64,000 nucleotides of DNA from Methanorbis rubei. GTDB lineage: Archaea > Halobacteriota > Methanomicrobia > Methanomicrobiales > Methanocorpusculaceae. Where the stretch lies: assembly GCF_032714495.1 (NCBI RefSeq), contig NZ_JAWDKB010000006.1:62001-126000 (forward strand). Direction: 5' to 3'. Position 1 is the stretch's first letter. Every line of letters starts with the position of its first letter. Made by a program: the position numbers and the translations under genes. The notes beneath the pieces are model-generated. The model did not search any database and had not been told where the DNA came from. It was given only the letters and a program-made list of their open reading frames with translations. Of the stretch, positions 62,656 through 64,000 are shown piece by piece.

Positions 62656-63831
62656 ATGCAGCGCTCCGTACTCCTTCATCGACTCGTACTATTCCGCAGT
62701 CTCCTTGATCTGCCAGTCTATCACAAACTCTCACTCTTACTTGCTGATGATGGAACAGACACCGCGCGATTTACTGATTATTATACCGAATTTGTCGCAG
62801 AACTCTACTATTATACTGACAATCTCAGCGAATATATCAGAAAAACCGTCTACGAAAGTGACAACCTCCATATCCGACTGGTTGCCGAAAAAAAACCAGT
62901 CTCCCCGCATATTGCGTCCGCCCTCGAGGAAGAACTCAGAATTCTTGAACAGATCAGCTGCATAACTCCTGGCGATATCACTCCGCCCAACACTGGATTT
63001 CTGCCGCAGTGGAACACCACAGAGATTGACCTCGTCAGAGGCTACGCAGAACATGCTGCAAACATTCACCAAGTCGGTTACGGCATCTATGCCGCTCATC
63101 ACATGTTCATCGTCAAAGACGATCATATCCTGCCTCTCCGGTATCCTGACCCGCAGGCACTTGCCGACCTCTACGGTTACGAAGCAGAACGGGAAAAAGT
63201 GATAGCCAATACCCTTGCTCTCCTTGAGGGAAAACCTGCTGTGAATGTTCTTCTGTATGGTGATGCAGGAACTGGCAAAAGCTCCACCGTCAAAGCCATC
63301 GTCAACGAATATTCTTCAAAGGGTCTGCGGCTCATTGAAGTCAAAAAGTCCCAGCTTGAATCCATCCCTTCGGTTATCGAAGAGCTTGCATCCAACCCCC
63401 TCAAGTTCATCCTCTTCATCGACGACCTCTCCTTCTCCGAAGGCGACGGAGACTTCACCGCACTCAAAGCAATCCTTGAAGGAAGTGCTGCAGCCCGCAC
63501 CAAAAACATCGTCATCTATGCAACCAGCAACCGTCGTCATCTTGTTCGTGTCACCTTCAGTAGCCGAGCCGGCGACGACATCCATGTGAATGAAACGCTC
63601 GAAGAGACCATCAGCCTCTCCGCACGGTTCGGCCTCGTTATCACCTTCCAAAAACCTGACCGCGACGCATATCTTGCAATCGTCTCCTCACTTGCCAAGG
63701 AGCACGGGCTTACCATTCCACAGGATGTTCTTTTCAAAGGAGCGGAAATGCATGCACTTCGCAGCAGCGGCAGGACTCCGCGTGCCGCAAAACATTACAT
63801 CGAACTGCTTGCCGCAAACACTATTCAATAG
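62656..63831 (+). CDS. DUF815-type AAA ATPase
   Basis: A 391-residue protein. An N-terminal helical region (1-130) is followed by the ATPase domain: Walker A GDAGTGKSSTVKA near residue 200, Walker B FILFIDDLSF near residue 255 and the sensor region YATSNRRHLVR near 293. This arrangement is characteristic of DUF815. A Lys-Ser-Gln-Leu stretch before Walker B also fits. The function is unknown. The frame continues upstream of 62656 only without a start. Confidence 0.82.
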   Translation: MQRSVLLHRLVLFRSLLDLPVYHKLSLLLADDGTDTARFTDYYTEFVAELYYYTDNLSEYIRKTVYESDNLHIRLVAEKKPVSPHIASALEEELRILEQISCITPGDITPPNTGFLPQWNTTEIDLVRGYAEHAANIHQVGYGIYAAHHMFIVKDDHILPLRYPDPQALADLYGYEAEREKVIANTLALLEGKPAVNVLLYGDAGTGKSSTVKAIVNEYSSKGLRLIEVKKSQLESIPSVIEELASNPLKFILFIDDLSFSEGDGDFTALKAILEGSAAARTKNIVIYATSNRRHLVRVTFSSRAGDDIHVNETLEETISLSARFGLVITFQKPDRDAYLAIVSSLAKEHGLTIPQDVLFKGAEMHALRSSGRTPRAAKHYIELLAANTIQ

Positions 63832-63944
63832 ATGATCTCTTCTTTTTTTTTACTTGGAATTTCGACGTATTTCTCAGGATATCCTTCTGATTTTCGTACC
63901 ATCTTCCAAAGCTATTTCAGCAAATACTCAGATATCTATAAGAA

Positions 63945-63970
63945 TTAACGCCTAAGGCCATTTGCGTTAA
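63945..63970. promoter_or_regulatory. inverted repeat at the start of the last gene
   Basis: TTAACGC at 63945-63951 is mirrored by GCGTTAA at 63964-63970, which ends on the A of the following ATG. A TATA-like ATATCTATAAG is at about 63932-63942. A repressor or a translation-controlling hairpin could act here. Confidence 0.35.
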
Positions 63971-64000
63971 TGGAAAAATTAGTCCGGGACGGTACCCGGG
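63970..64000 (+). CDS. start of a gene cut by the window end
   Basis: The ATG at 63970 begins an open frame MEKLVRDGTR that runs to the edge. A TATA-like sequence and an inverted repeat stand just before it. Ten codons are too few to identify the protein; the call rests on promoter context only. Confidence 0.3.
   Translation, partial: MEKLVRDGTR

Overview
This window is from a methanogenic archaeon, most likely of the Methanomicrobiales and possibly Methanocorpusculum. The archaeal evidence is direct: a digeranylgeranylglyceryl-phosphate-synthase-type prenyltransferase, a proteasome-activating nucleotidase with a C-terminal HbYX motif, MBF1, archaeal DnaG, archaeal triosephosphate isomerase, CobY, an archaeosine-type radical SAM protein, a type IV pilin with an archaeal N-terminus, TATA-like promoters and several nearly leaderless starts. 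The genus is inference. Most of the window is host chromosome with small operons on both strands.

Layout. 1-3.5 kb: three zinc-ribbon/membrane paralogues, a lipid prenyltransferase and a bactofilin-like protein. 3.5-6.5 kb: an acetyltransferase, a toxin-antitoxin-like pair and two paralogous small multidrug export proteins. 6.5-7.1 kb: nested palindromic repeats. 7.1-10.2 kb: ferrous iron uptake (DtxR-type regulator, FeoA, FeoB, Cys-rich FeoB partner). 10.4-12.7 kb: a secreted protein followed by two membrane-bound double winged-helix regulators. 13-20 kb: SlyD-like FKBP, CYTH enzyme, phosphoesterase, MFS and MATE exporters, a TrmB regulator and a radical SAM enzyme. 20-26 kb: an ATPase, then mutS-mutL. 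26-32 kb: methyltransferase, PAN, MBF1, TPI, flavoprotein and a TIM-barrel protein. 32-40.7 kb: CobQ, envelope proteins, ornithine cyclodeaminase, phosphatase, RaSEA and an S-layer-like protein. 40.7-43.7 kb: tRNA-Ser and a hypC-hypA-hypE-pyrC operon. 44-52.4 kb: pilin, DnaG, CobY-CobD (cobamide synthesis), a ribbon-helix-helix protein beside FtsZ, a coiled-coil protein and a DUF373 protein.

The most interesting part is an AT-rich island at about 52.8-60.2 kb. A tyrosine recombinase lacking its catalytic C-terminus borders a tightly overlapping three-gene operon on the minus strand: a cytosine-5 DNA methyltransferase, a thymidine-phosphorylase-fold protein, and a 1277-residue protein joining a zinc ribbon, a protein-kinase-like domain, a P-loop NTPase and an unrecognised C-terminal region. 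I infer an undescribed defence or DNA-modification system. A 68-codon fragment lies upstream of it. After the island come a lysine-rich protein, threonine ammonia-lyase and a DUF815-type ATPase.

Many intergenic gaps hold two families of palindromic repeats. Type 1 has ends close to AATAGGASTTACGCGGT. Type 2 has ends GAAACGCGAAT/ATTCGCGTTTC and internal AATCGCC-AAT-GGCGATT hairpins. They are nested in each other in two places and form the 3' ends of at least two genes. Several inverted repeats in front of regulator, iron-uptake and ftsZ-linked genes look like operators.
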